Assembly: GCA_945910005.1 (NCBI GenBank)
Contig: OX246738.1
Location: 20,283,458 to 20,347,457, forward strand
From: Isoperla grammatica
Lineage: Eukaryota; Arthropoda; Insecta; Plecoptera; Perlodidae
Direction of reading: 5' to 3'
DNA: 64,000 nt
In this document: one piece after another, positions 36,201 to 46,374 of the stretch
Layout of the letters: every line of letters begins with the position of its first letter
How positions within the stretch are numbered: position 1 is the stretch's first letter
The notes under the pieces: model-generated
The model's input: the letters and a program-made list of their open reading frames with translations, nothing else
Database searches by the model: none
Told to the model about the DNA's origin: nothing
Made by a program: the position numbers and the translations under genes

Positions 36201-37486
36201 ATGAATTTATTACACATCTCTTGAAAACAAATTTGTTCCTAGTATTCAATCACTTGACAAAATCCAATTTAAAATCATTATTTTATGGATTATTTTAACA
36301 CAACACTTGTTATTTTGTATAAGGTTAATAATGAAACGTTGATACTTGAAACAAATTTGCTTTGAATAGTATGGTCTTGTCTGAAGTAATCTAATCGTAA
36401 ATCACGTAACTCATTAAGTAGTAAAATACTGATCAACTAAATACGTTTTTGCAGGATACTAAATTGAACTGTTGTATGATAATCATTCATGAACTGTGTA
36501 CCGTGAGGTTTGGGAAACATATTTAATAATAAATATAAATTATTGAATAACATTGTCTTTTCGTCTTCCTTGCCCAAAGGTTCTCTCAATAAACATATTA
36601 TATCGGGAAAGAAAAACAATTTTGTATGGCTGGTTTCGTCGCAGGGGTTCATAGTCCCTAGGCAAAATCGTTCTCATTTGTCAAATGCACAAAATGAGAG
36701 TATCAGCTGGTTATAGCAGCACGTGCCCTAGGCTGAGTGCCAGAATTGATAACAAAATCAAGATGTTCTAGAACAAACCTTGAAGATGGAACTAGTGTAA
36801 TCCAACCGTCACTCACTGATACCTTCACATTGGATAACGGTTAAACATGATCACGATGATTTAAATGTACTTCATTACCTATAATACTTAAATATCGTTT
36901 CCAGCATTAAATATCTTATTTATTGTTATAGTTACCTGTATTCTATTTGACCGTGTTTTTTAGAACACACAATTTAACTGAACGATTCTAAAATACTAAA
37001 TTAGTCATATTAAATGGAATAAATACTTTGTCAAATTATCACTTAATTACTAATGATATTTGGGTTTCACGTCCAGTATTTTTGCAACTTTGGCTAATCG
37101 AGACGATGAGTGGGTGATATATGAAGATGAAAAAATGCCACATGTCCGAATCAGGTCCATTGTACATTGCGGGGGTCGTCAAAGAGGGACTCCAGCAAGG
37201 GAGGGTAGGGTCAAATGGGAGGGAAAATCGTCAATGGGACAGTGCGGGAAAGGGACAGTATCTCCTTTCCATGCCTCTTAAGACTAGCAGAGTTACTCTG
37301 GGCATATTCTACCCCGGGTCAAGACGGGTCATTATTCAATTACTAGCTTGTTTATTATTATTATCGTGTTTTGTATTATGTAGTTATAATATGTTTATTG
37401 ACTGTATAGTCAGAACTGTTTTTAGATGGACGTGCTTTAAGACGTACATACACGTCAACGCAGAAATAACTGGTGTTTGTCGTGCA
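33253..37486. other. Long non-coding stretch with short simple repeats and one stem
   Basis: Holds (AAT)n at 35258-35283 and (GAAT)n at 35325-35370. A stem in a G-rich patch pairs GCAAAGAGGGC (35095-35105) with GCCCTCTTTGC (35174-35184). A run of G-rich motifs (35050-35090) precedes it. Frames at 35865-36098 (minus) and 37060-37510 (plus) have no recognisable product. Confidence 0.45.
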
Positions 37487-37945
37487 CTAAGACCTCGTTC
37501 ACATTACTGACTTATTACACGGGTACCTAATTGCAATTACGTTGGTAATTGTTGTGAGTGAACGCAAGGAAGTTGATACGCTGGTACGAAAAATTATGCG
37601 GATAATTTACAAGGGTTACTCGGGTAACCTTGTAAGATTTGTCTATTGTGAACGCACGAGGTTGGATACCCTGGTAATTTGACATAACCTTCAACTCGTT
37701 AACACTTTCGCGTGGTTGTTGCTAGGTAGGCATAATTGAGATGACGACTTTCAGCAATGAAGAATCGCAGACATTCATACAAATCTTCGGCTTCCGAAAC
37801 TTTATGTTTTGGTTGCTTAGTTACCACTGGCGGCAATGTCAGGAACTAAAATTTACTCGATACGATCGTAATTCCAGTGCCGGTAATAGTTACCCTGGTA
37901 ATTATTACCCGCGTACCAAGCATAGTAATGTGAACGAGGTCTTAG
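37487..37945. mobile_element. TIR element (459 bp), DNA-transposon type
   Basis: The ends are precise inverted repeats: CTAAGACCTCGTTCACATTA (37487 on) against the reverse complement of TAATGTGAACGAGGTCTTAG (ending 37945). Weaker matching continues inward (ACGGGTACC/GCGTACC and GGTAATT motifs). An internal perfect hairpin, ACAAGGTTAC/GTAACCTTGT, lies at about 37610-37635. A frame starting ATGACGACTTTCAGCAATGAA (37741) gives MTTFSNEESQTFIQIFG, reminiscent of the start of Myb/MADF-type DNA-binding proteins carried by PIF/Harbinger elements. It is too short to be functional. The superfamily is tentative, as no target-site duplication was confirmed. Confidence 0.75.
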
Positions 37946-39030
37946 ATTCATATTGTTGTGGTTGTGTCCGACATATACATTGGTGTATAGGCCTACTCTC
38001 AGCATTGAATTATTGCGTGGCTTGAATGGTGTGCGATGTTTTCAATATAAATACAGACGGCGTCTGAAATAACTTTCGCTTCCTTGTTGGAACTGTCATA
38101 CATCGCGCTATGAAGGTTTTAGTTGTTTGCATATTATAAGCTATTTAAATACTATTTTTTAGGGTTGTTAATAGCAAATGTTAGGTATATTATAGCATAC
38201 CTAACGTAAACTTACATCTTCACAGTGCTCATACTTGTTTGGAGTGTGTACCACATTGCTTTATGCACATTTTTCTACGAATTTATTTAATATTTTGAAT
38301 GGTCAAATAATCGCATTCAGTATTCTTGTTTCCAATTTTAAACGGTAAAAAAATACATTAAAAACTAGCATAAACAGAAATTCGATCATTTTAGTAATAG
38401 CAGTGTTATGAAATATTTGTCTAAAATACAATACAAACAATAGTGTAGTATAAAAAACACAAAATTGAGCCTCTATTTAACAACAGTAGTTATCACTACC
38501 CAATTTTATAGCTATATTATCCCCCCTGATACAATATTTAGTTAGCATTCGTGAAAATTGTTTTCTGGCGTGTGGGTAGCCAAATGTCAGTAGCCTGATA
38601 AAACGATTACCATCCGCCGTCTGCTCACAGCTAAAATATCACTTTCAGAAAATGCGTGTTCGAAATTCGGCTGTATTTTTACCACGTTTCTTATTAATAA
38701 ACACGCACTCAGTGTTTTCAGCCTTAAAACAATCGTTTTACTCACTTCATATTAGATAAACATGACACTACTATATAAGAGACGCCAAGTTATATTACGT
38801 CACAACAGCAACAGCTTCAAGATCTGCAGTCCTGTTAAGGATATTTACGCCACAATTAGTCACATATATAGTGGCACAATTATGTATTCTACTCTCACAG
38901 TCATAGTCCCATAGCCACTTGGGTGCACATTTACATCACAGGAATTATAATCTGTTTATGTTCTAAATTAATTGTCCTTTGCTTAAAATATTGGAGTGAA
39001 TAGTTTTGGAAAATGCTCTTCTTCATGCTC
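37946..39030. other. AT-rich non-coding stretch
   Basis: No open frame of note and no repeats. It runs from the TIR element to the heptamer satellite. Confidence 0.5.
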
Positions 39031-39205
39031 AATGCTCAATGCACAATGCACAATGCACAATGCACAATGCACAATGCACAATGCACAATGCACAATGCAC
39101 AATGCACAATGCACAATGCACAATGCACAATGCACAATTCACAATGCACAATGCACAATGCACAATGCACAATGCACAATGCACAATGCACAATGCACAA
39201 TGCAC
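39031..39205 (+). repeat. (AATGCAC)25 heptamer satellite
   Basis: Twenty-five contiguous 7-bp units. The first is AATGCTC and one near the middle is AATTCAC; the rest are perfect. Because 7 is not a multiple of 3 and the unit has no stop in any plus frame, all three plus frames are open and encode the same cycling heptapeptide (Q-C-T-M-H-N-A). These are not genes. Confidence 0.97.
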
Positions 39206-40270
39206 GTGCGTGAATGGCGAGTTACTCTAACACGCAGATTACGCTAGAATAAAATAAAATCAATTCGAACTCGAGAATTTATTTGTAAGTGGTTGAAATG
39301 TGGTGAGCGCCAAGTTACGCGATGGTGTTCTCGCCCAAGTCGCCATACTGCGGCCCAGGCCACCTATCACACTAAACTCTAAACCTCACGACAAGCCGTA
39401 TTGCGAAACAACCGCCGCGAGCCCAAACGAAAAATAAAATAGTTGAAAACCCAACCACTAGGCCGCACTCGAGGCCGTTTCCGTTGCGATCTGGAACGCA
39501 TCAAATCACCGGAAATCCAGTGCAAATGACCACTTTCGGCCTGAGTGACCGCTGGGGATTGACCGTTCGCTAGCGCCACGTTCGCATGGCTCCGGAAATG
39601 AAGTCCACGTTGAGTGCCTAGAAAAGTTACTCTTCCGACCAGAAAATTGAAATACGTTTCAATGTAAGCTAGCATCAATATTTTTAACAGGATATTTGAG
39701 GACTGCTGACTTCTATGGAGTTCCGGTGGAATGATTGGAAATCATATCAAAGCTGGAAGTCTGTCCGTTTCACGGTTACACTACTCCTTAAATAAGCAGA
39801 ACTCATGTGTGCTAGTTGAACAAACGAGATATGCGCACACACACGAGTATAGTTTACAAGTTGATGACACCCTTGAAACATTTATCTTAAACATAAACTT
39901 CCTTTTTGAAACATTTCCAAAACCGTGTTAGGACTGTACGTGTGTCGGCGCAGAAACATTTTTCGAAGACATTTCACGGCATATGGCCAATAAGTGATGA
40001 GATTCCAATCACGTGATGCCACAAATACTTGAAACATTCCATCCATGTAGCAGCAAAGTAATTTATGTTTTTAAAACTTATTTTCAAAACATATTTCCAG
40101 TGCATCGTTTTCTTAAAAAATATCCTTTCACTTTATAAAAACATTGAATGTGCATGTTGGTTTTAATTTATTGAAGGTGAACAGACTAAACTGAATGTGT
40201 GCATTACTGTTTAACACTGTTGTTTATTATAACAACGCTTATATTAACTTGCCTTGTTTGTCTGGACGGA
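39206..40270. other. GC-richer patch, then AT-rich non-coding DNA
   Basis: 39300-39620 is GC- and CpG-richer than its surroundings. A 99-codon minus-strand frame (39379-39678) crosses it, with an Arg/Ser-rich section (RSRSQRKRPRVRPS) and an internal ATG start. I cannot assign it. It may be an old retroelement, a leader exon or chance. From 39700 the sequence is AT-rich with nothing recognised. Confidence 0.35.
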
Positions 40271-41030
40271 ATCTTTGAATCGATATTCCACCTACTTCTA
40301 GATGTCCGATCAAGCTGAAATGTTTTACACAGACGTATTCCTGATGACAATACATGAATCAACTGTCATATTTACTAAATTGTCAACTAATTTATCATAA
40401 TTAATTAATTAATGTTTTACATAGAAATCGATGAATCTTTGAATCGATATTCCACCTACTTCTTAATGTCCGATCAAGCTAAAATTTTTTATACGGACGT
40501 ATTTCTAATGACAATACATGAATCAACTGTCATATTTACTAAATTGTTAATTAATTCATCATAATTAATTTATTAATGTTTTATATGGAAATCGATGTTT
40601 AACCCACTTTTTAACGTCAAATCGAGTTGAAAGTTTTCATACAGACGTTATTTTAATGACAATACACGAATCATTTGTCATATTTACTAAATATTCAATT
40701 AATGCATTATCATTAATTAATGTTTTATATGGGAATCGATGTTTAACCCACTTCCGAACGTCGAATTGAGCTGAAAGTTTTCACACAGACGTATTCTTAA
40801 TGACAGTACACGTATCAATTGTCATATTTACTAAAAATAGTCAATTAATTAATCATAATTAATTGATGTTTTATATGGGGATCGATAAAACACTCACTTT
40901 CAAACGTCGAATTGAGCTGAAAGTTTGCGCACAGACGTATTCTTAATGACAATACATGAATCAATTGTCATATTTACTAAATAATCAACTAAACCATCAT
41001 AATTAATTAATCGATATTCGATGTATATTC
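40271..41030 (+). repeat. Five-unit tandem array (about 145-165 bp units)
   Basis: Five contiguous units share GACGTATT...AATGACAATACATGAATCAA, then TGTCATATTTACTAAAT, a variable ATTAATTAAT linker and ATCGAT. Units start near 40271, 40435, 40597, 40740 and 40886. Units 1 and 2 are most alike (ATCTTTGAATCGATATTCCA start), as are units 3 to 5 (CCCACTT...AACGTCGAATTGAGCTGAAA). In later units TGACAAT and ATTGTCA flank ACATGAATCA as a small inverted repeat. A large hairpin follows directly. Confidence 0.9.
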
Positions 41031-41062
41031 GATTGCAAGATTCTTTAAGACTAAAAAGTATA

Positions 41063-41370
41063 AAATAATATTAAATGAAAAAAATATATTTTTTAAAAAC
41101 AACGCTTATATTTAAATGCACTAAAAAGTAAAAAATAAATTTTCACCCAACAAATTTTTGCCTCACTCGGAAAATAAAAGCGTTGGGCGCTTTCTCTGCA
41201 TAAACAGCAGAATACTGCAATCTATGTCAATACCGAAAGCGCCCAACGCTTTTATTTTCCAAGTGAGGCAAAAATTTGTTGGGTGAAAATTTATTTTTTA
41301 CTTTCTAGTGCATTTAAATATAAGCGTTGTTTTTAAAAAAATATATTTTTTTCATGTAATATTATATTAT
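41063..41370. mobile_element. Large hairpin: foldback element with about 130-bp arms
   Basis: The left arm 41063-41194 and right arm 41235-41370 are inverted copies at roughly 95% identity by eye, around a 40-bp loop. Matching blocks are ACAACGCTTATATTTAAATG, AATTTTCACCCAACAAATTT and AAATAAAAGCGTTGGGCGCT with their complements. No coding capacity. A transcript through it would make a long, nearly perfect double-stranded RNA. It abuts the tandem array, so array and hairpin may be parts of one composite element. Confidence 0.88.
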
Positions 41371-44342
41371 TAACGTCCATGTTATGACGTATTACTCGAG
41401 CCCGCGGTGTGGGTAAATCGGGCGGCCCAAGCCGTATCGAACCAAGCGATGTAAACCTGCGGATTAGAGATTTCTTGTAATTGCCTTTTATCCTCACGTT
41501 TCAAGCCTTGTATATTCTAGAACAAAATATTGTTTCGAGTCGCAATAAAGTACAAACCAATGAAGTTCACTATTACACTTGATCTTATGCGAAGACAATT
41601 GTTAATAAAGTTCAGCATTGTACGCGATGTAAAACACGAAAACACATGTTTTAAGATGTTTCTCAAACAAGCAATGGCTGCCATCGAAGAACAATTTATA
41701 GAGTAACCGGCTGATGTCCATTGAGTTGTATATGTGGGTTGACATGAATGTAAGTTAATCAGGTGGTAATGAGTGTGCGGTAGAGCTACATTAGCGTAGA
41801 GAGTGTGGAAAGGTGGCAGTGAATAAGCCATTCGTTGAACCACTATCGTTAGCGTTATCAGTAGTACCATCGCCTGTACGCGACTACAAACAGAGACTGG
41901 CAGACTGAATAGCAAAGTGAACCGAAGTGAGTCCAGTGCAGTTGGCATGCAAAGTCGCATGTCCACTTCTATATTGTATTTAACACAAAAAATTCAGTTA
42001 TAAATAATTCAGACCTATTCAACGATAAAGTTTCAATATCAAGTCGAGTACAATTATTACGCTGGGAAAATATTTTTGTCTGTATTTAAATGTAAATAAT
42101 TTTAGTCTTACAGCGTCACGGCAACTGTCCTGAGATGCTATGGGGTACTTCTTTAGAGATACAAAAGTAATTATGCAAAAAAAATACTGATACAAAAAGG
42201 AATCGATTGTTCAGTTATTATATACGCGCTGCTATTCATAGGTTGCATGTACATCACATCTGTGCGCGTGACGGCCACATGTGTGATCAAACTTTGACGT
42301 TGCCATGGAGAAACAATAATTGAAGACTGTTGTGGAAGAACTAATAAATTCTTAGTTCTTTAAAATCCAGCCTGTTTTTGATATACAATTGGTATGTGCA
42401 GTAAATTGTTATTTCTGTTTAAATTCTATTTTCTTTTTAAATTCTAAATTAGGCTTATTTATTAAATTTTAATAGTATTTGCCAATGATCTAGGATTGGT
42501 CTGCATCAATTGTGTCGCAATCATGGCCGCTGTGACGTCACGTGGGAATCTGTCAACTTTAACACGATTTGTTGGCAGACATATGGGTCATTGTTTATTT
42601 TACCGTTACTTTAGTAATCCGCATAATCCGCATTAATTTGTTTTAAGAACTATTTAAAGAGTGCTCATAACGAACAGGGGTGATACTAAAACCTGTAATG
42701 ATAATAAAGAAAGCTCTATTATCAGAACAGTCTTTACGCCATTCCATAGATAATTAGTTGATTGTTGAGCATTTGAAGATATATAGAACATAAAGAACAA
42801 TAATTGTAAAGAACATGATGTTTTAGATAAATTGTATTTTCTATGTTTATAATAGTTATGATGAATCACTTGGCCGAATCGCACGCTACGTGTTGTAGTT
42901 ACGAATCACTTTATTTTCACAATCTACATCTTATGGCGTTTTCAAGTGGACTGCGCCGAGTGCGCCTAACGTATTATTGTTGTGTATTGTTTTCCTAATT
43001 GTTAAAGGTGCACTCAGTGCGGTCCAGTGTAGCCATTGGAAAACGTTATAAAATTAAAAATGTGAGCACTCAATTAGATACAGTAGAACAATTAATTAAA
43101 TGTCTCAGTTATAAATCATTGATTGGTCTACTATACACGTATGATTTTGTTGCAGAATATGACAGTGTTCACAATTTATACGGGTACACATTCCACCATA
43201 TTCGCTTAGAGTTTGTTGTATCACTGACATTCATAATGTTTGGCTATAAATCACTGTCAGACTGATACTAAACAACATTCACTATTTGCAATATCAACCT
43301 CAACAATGTGATCAAAGTGAAAACGTTAAGCAAAGCACATATAACATATTAATGACAGTTAATAAATAAAATTAAAAAATTATATATATATTTATATTCC
43401 ACCATTTTAATTACAAGAACGGTATTCGGGGGAGGGGGGCGGCGCTGTTATGTCTAATGTCTCTTGAATGTACTTCTACACGCATAAGGATTACATTTTT
43501 TGAATTTAAAATCCAAAGTTGTAAACCCAAAACGAAAATAGAAAACTGAAAATACAATTTGATGTATGGTGAAACCCACCACAAGACGAACAACCTATGA
43601 GCCTATAGTAACGCGTTTTAACATGTGCGTTTTAATAAAGTTTATTTAAAAACTATTGTCAATACTCAATAATGCTACAGGCAATATAGATTAAAAACAA
43701 CATATTTTTCATTATAATTTTTTTCACATTCTTTCCATATCTAGAGCTGTATGTGTTTTGTTTTTAAATAGAAACAAAGAAAACCGAATGCAACGAAAAC
43801 CACTCTAAAATCTAATAGAAGTGATTTGAACTTCACAAATTTTACTGTAGAGTATTACACATTATAAACGGCAAAGTTTTGTAATAATTGAGTATGAATT
43901 TTGAATATCGATATTATATACCAACTTTGTAACACTCAATTATGGGGTTAAATCTCCATGAAATTTGTAGTACATCTTAGGAAATGTGTATAATATAAAG
44001 AACACTGCATACTTCGTCCGATTGGTGTGTTTACAGCTTCCCTTCTGAATGATCGCAGGAGTGAAGGCAACAAACACAAACATGCATATTTCAACGCACG
44101 TATTAACAGTGACGTAAGTTCTGCGTCACTTGTTTTGATTATGCGCGGAAATTGTATTCCAGTTATCCTAGCATACATTTGAAACGAATGCTACCTAGAT
44201 GGGATTTAAATATTCATTGGAATGAGGCCCGACGCACTTTGTGTTATGTACCGTTTGTTTCATATTGAAGCAAAACCTAACGGAAGCATACCCTACATTC
44301 ATCATACTACGTGTTTTTATGTGTGTTATTCATAGTTTTTTT
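41371..44342. other. Mostly non-coding stretch
   Basis: A GC-rich patch at 41395-41460 follows the hairpin. A 149-codon minus-strand frame (41517-41966) begins MDMRLCMPTALDSLRFTLLF and is hydrophobic, but it has no recognisable domain or splice sites and is not called. The 22-bp dispersed motif at 42519-42540 lies here. Confidence 0.4.
42519..42540 (+). repeat. Dispersed 22-bp motif containing TGACGTCA (second site)
   Basis: Exact inverted match to 15925-15946, reading AATCATGGCCGCTGTGACGT plus CA. The flanks differ apart from a few bases. Confidence 0.5.
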
Positions 44343-44363
44343 TTGGGGGGGGGGGGGGGGGGG
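44337..44363 (+). repeat. T-run followed by poly-G tract
   Basis: A run of nine T followed by about 18 G. It is a homopolymer block likely to be unstable and error-prone in sequencing, and a possible G-quadruplex former. Confidence 0.9.
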
Positions 44364-44582
44364 TTATACCACTATTTATTGTTATTTAAAACGATCGTTT
44401 CGGCCAGATCCCCGTTTTCTGTTTTTCGTTTTTTTGTCAAACCTGAGAATGGCCAGCAAGGATAAACCCGAATCGTTATTTTTTTAATAACAATAAATCG
44501 ATTTATGAATACCATTTATTGTATCAGCGAATGCATACGTCACAACATTTCTATCTATTCTATGTATAATATAATATAGACT

Positions 44583-44695
44583 CTAACGAAGGGACCCAGA
44601 GTGGTCTTGAAACGCGTCAACATGGTTTTCAGTGAGTGGTGGAATAACCCGGAGTGTTCAATTTTATTAACATAACCCGGGCCACGAAAGCCTAC
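44583..44695 (+). mobile_element. Ribozyme-bearing retroelement end, third copy
   Basis: Related to the right arm of the 28.5 kb palindrome. It has CTAACGA (44583-44589) where CUGANGA is expected, stem II GGGACC with GGTCTT (G-U pairs allowed), intact GAAA (44609-44612), then CGCG into GUC (44616-44618) and AACATGG. Downstream it continues GTGAGTG, TTCAATTTTATTAACAT and CGAAAGCCT, paralleling 28608-28695. The copy starts abruptly at the core, so its stem I 5' strand is lost. One core base differs from consensus, at a position different from the other two copies. Confidence 0.6.
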
Positions 44696-44754
44696 GTATT
44701 TTAATATACATATTATATACTTTTTCAAGAACACCTCTTGTGGGTGTATTTATT

Positions 44755-44840
44755 AAGAAATCCAGAAATTTAAAAACCCGGCAAGTGGGACACTTAGGTT
44801 CGATTTCCAGTCGTGGTTAGTTTTTTAATTTCTGGATTTC

Positions 44841-44842
<2 letters not shown>
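44755..44842 (+). repeat. Small hairpin element with tRNA-like B box in the loop
   Basis: The arms AAGAAATCCAGAAATT... (44755-44776) and its complement (44821-44842) are nearly perfect over 22 bp. The 44-bp loop contains GGTTCGATTTCC (44797-44808), a good RNA polymerase III B box, and an AAGTG/CACTT stem. No full tRNA cloverleaf can be drawn. The element runs straight into an (AT)n array. Confidence 0.6.

Positions 44843-44903
<61 letters not shown>
44843..44903 (+). repeat. (AT)n microsatellite
   Basis: About 30 uninterrupted AT dinucleotides, directly downstream of the small hairpin element. Confidence 0.97.
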
Positions 44904-44906
<3 letters not shown>

Positions 44907-46316
44907 TTTATTAAATTTTGTTGGTTGCAACATGTATTTAAAGAAAACAGTTCTCGGTAAAAACTATCTTTACGTTCTATTTTAGTTTTAAATTCAACGT
45001 TTCGACGAGGTATGGACATTAAAATAAAACGTAAAGATTGGTTTTACCGAAAAATGTTTTCTTTTATTTATATATAATTATGTTGAGCTACTATAAAATG
45101 CATACCAATATAATCTATACTTTTTGAAAATGTTTCCTAGTTGATATACGTTTAATTTGTAGCGACATATTTCCAATTATTCCCGCGCCTGCCTCGAACT
45201 GCCGTACGTGCTGATTACTCTCGATACGCGGCGAGGTCGATGTGGCTGTTATCAACGTGTTCCACCCATTCATTGCGGACAGTAATTTTTAAAAGCGATT
45301 GCGTCGTGTAATATTGACATAAAAATGAATGGTTACGATTTCTGTCGGTCAGAAAAGCGATTTAGTGGCGTTCACATGAAATTGTGGGTATGCTTTTGTG
45401 ACAGTAATTGGTCATATAATTTGCCGTAGCCATAACGTTTGACGCCATTCATCAAATTTGACACAAAGGGGTGCAAACATTTTTGCGTGACGCAATCAGC
45501 ATTTAGGTTTATGAATTTTAATTTTTGTCCATAGTATTGCGAGAAGTGAGATTTATCTTCAGCGTGTGCGCTGCTTTGATAAGTTATGTTTGTTCGTCTT
45601 TGAGTGATTTACGCAACTTTACTTTGTACCTGTATTTACTGCGCAAGCATATCCACCCGACACTCCGGGGTTCAGGGTTTACGCATATTTTCTTATGTTG
45701 TATATGCATTCACAATTTATTAAAATACTGTGCAATGTGTTAAATACGTTAATAAACTATAGTTTATGCAATCAATATTGTCATAACATATATTTTGACA
45801 CACATACACAAACACACATATCTACATGCATGTGGTTGTGTGTCTTCCGCTATAACATGATGTAAATTGTTCTCTATGAAGTGAAAGTAGATGGTGCGTA
45901 TGTTTCAATGGTATACCATTTAAACAACTTTAAGTGTATCACTACGCTTCATTTGTACAACCAATTACAGGCCCGTATTCAGTAAAAAAGAAAATCTTAA
46001 TACGATCAGCCAAACTCCCAAAGATTAGAAATTCAAATTTATTAAACATTTATTGGAAAAAAAATATATAATCACAATACAAGAATATGTTAACTAGAAT
46101 TAATGTTGATACCGAATTCAAAAATGTTTTGAAGTCTAAACACATCGCTAGAGATATCAGTTTAATCCCCGAGTTCTGTCGTTTATACTTCTTTCCCCCC
46201 TAAGACATACAGCGGGGCAAAATGTAAGTGCAGTCACAAAGTACCAAACAATTTTTTCAGCAACACAAAACAGCGAAATTACCATCTTTGATTATTTTTA
46301 TCTTTTGTTTTCGCAG
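44904..46316. other. Non-coding stretch upstream of the exon candidate
   Basis: Includes a GC-richer patch at 45180-45260 without an open splice-flanked frame, and a 72-codon frame at 45525-45743 with no recognised product. It ends in the polypyrimidine tract of the next exon. Confidence 0.45.
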
Positions 46317-46374
46317 GAGATGAAGGTGAATTGGCCGTCCTCTCCAGGCATCCAGCCAAAACAAGACACCAGCA
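46317..46374 (+). CDS. Candidate 58-bp coding exon, family not recognised
   Basis: This has the best-flanked internal exon signals on the plus strand. A pyrimidine-rich run (TTATCTTTTGTTTTCGCAG, AG at 46315-46316) precedes it, and a consensus donor GTAAGTAC follows (GT from 46375). Its GC content is well above the flanks. Two frames are open: GAG ATG AAG..., giving EMKVNWPSSPGIQPKQDTS with one base left over, and one giving DEGELAVLSRHPAKTRHQ. In the first frame the ATG at 46320 could be a start codon. The first frame joins in phase to the 60174 exon. The protein is not recognised. Confidence 0.5.

Noticed and set aside
37060..37510. Plus-strand frames of 73 and 129 codons
   Set aside because: They overlap each other in different phases, and the longer one runs into the TIR element at 37487. 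No domain.
38996..39247. Three overlapping frames of 66-83 codons
   Set aside because: All three translate the heptamer satellite and show the same cycling peptide.
41517..41966. 149-codon minus-strand frame as a membrane protein gene
   Set aside because: It is hydrophobic but has no recognisable domain, codon bias or splice context, and such a length is expected by chance in AT-rich DNA read in six frames.
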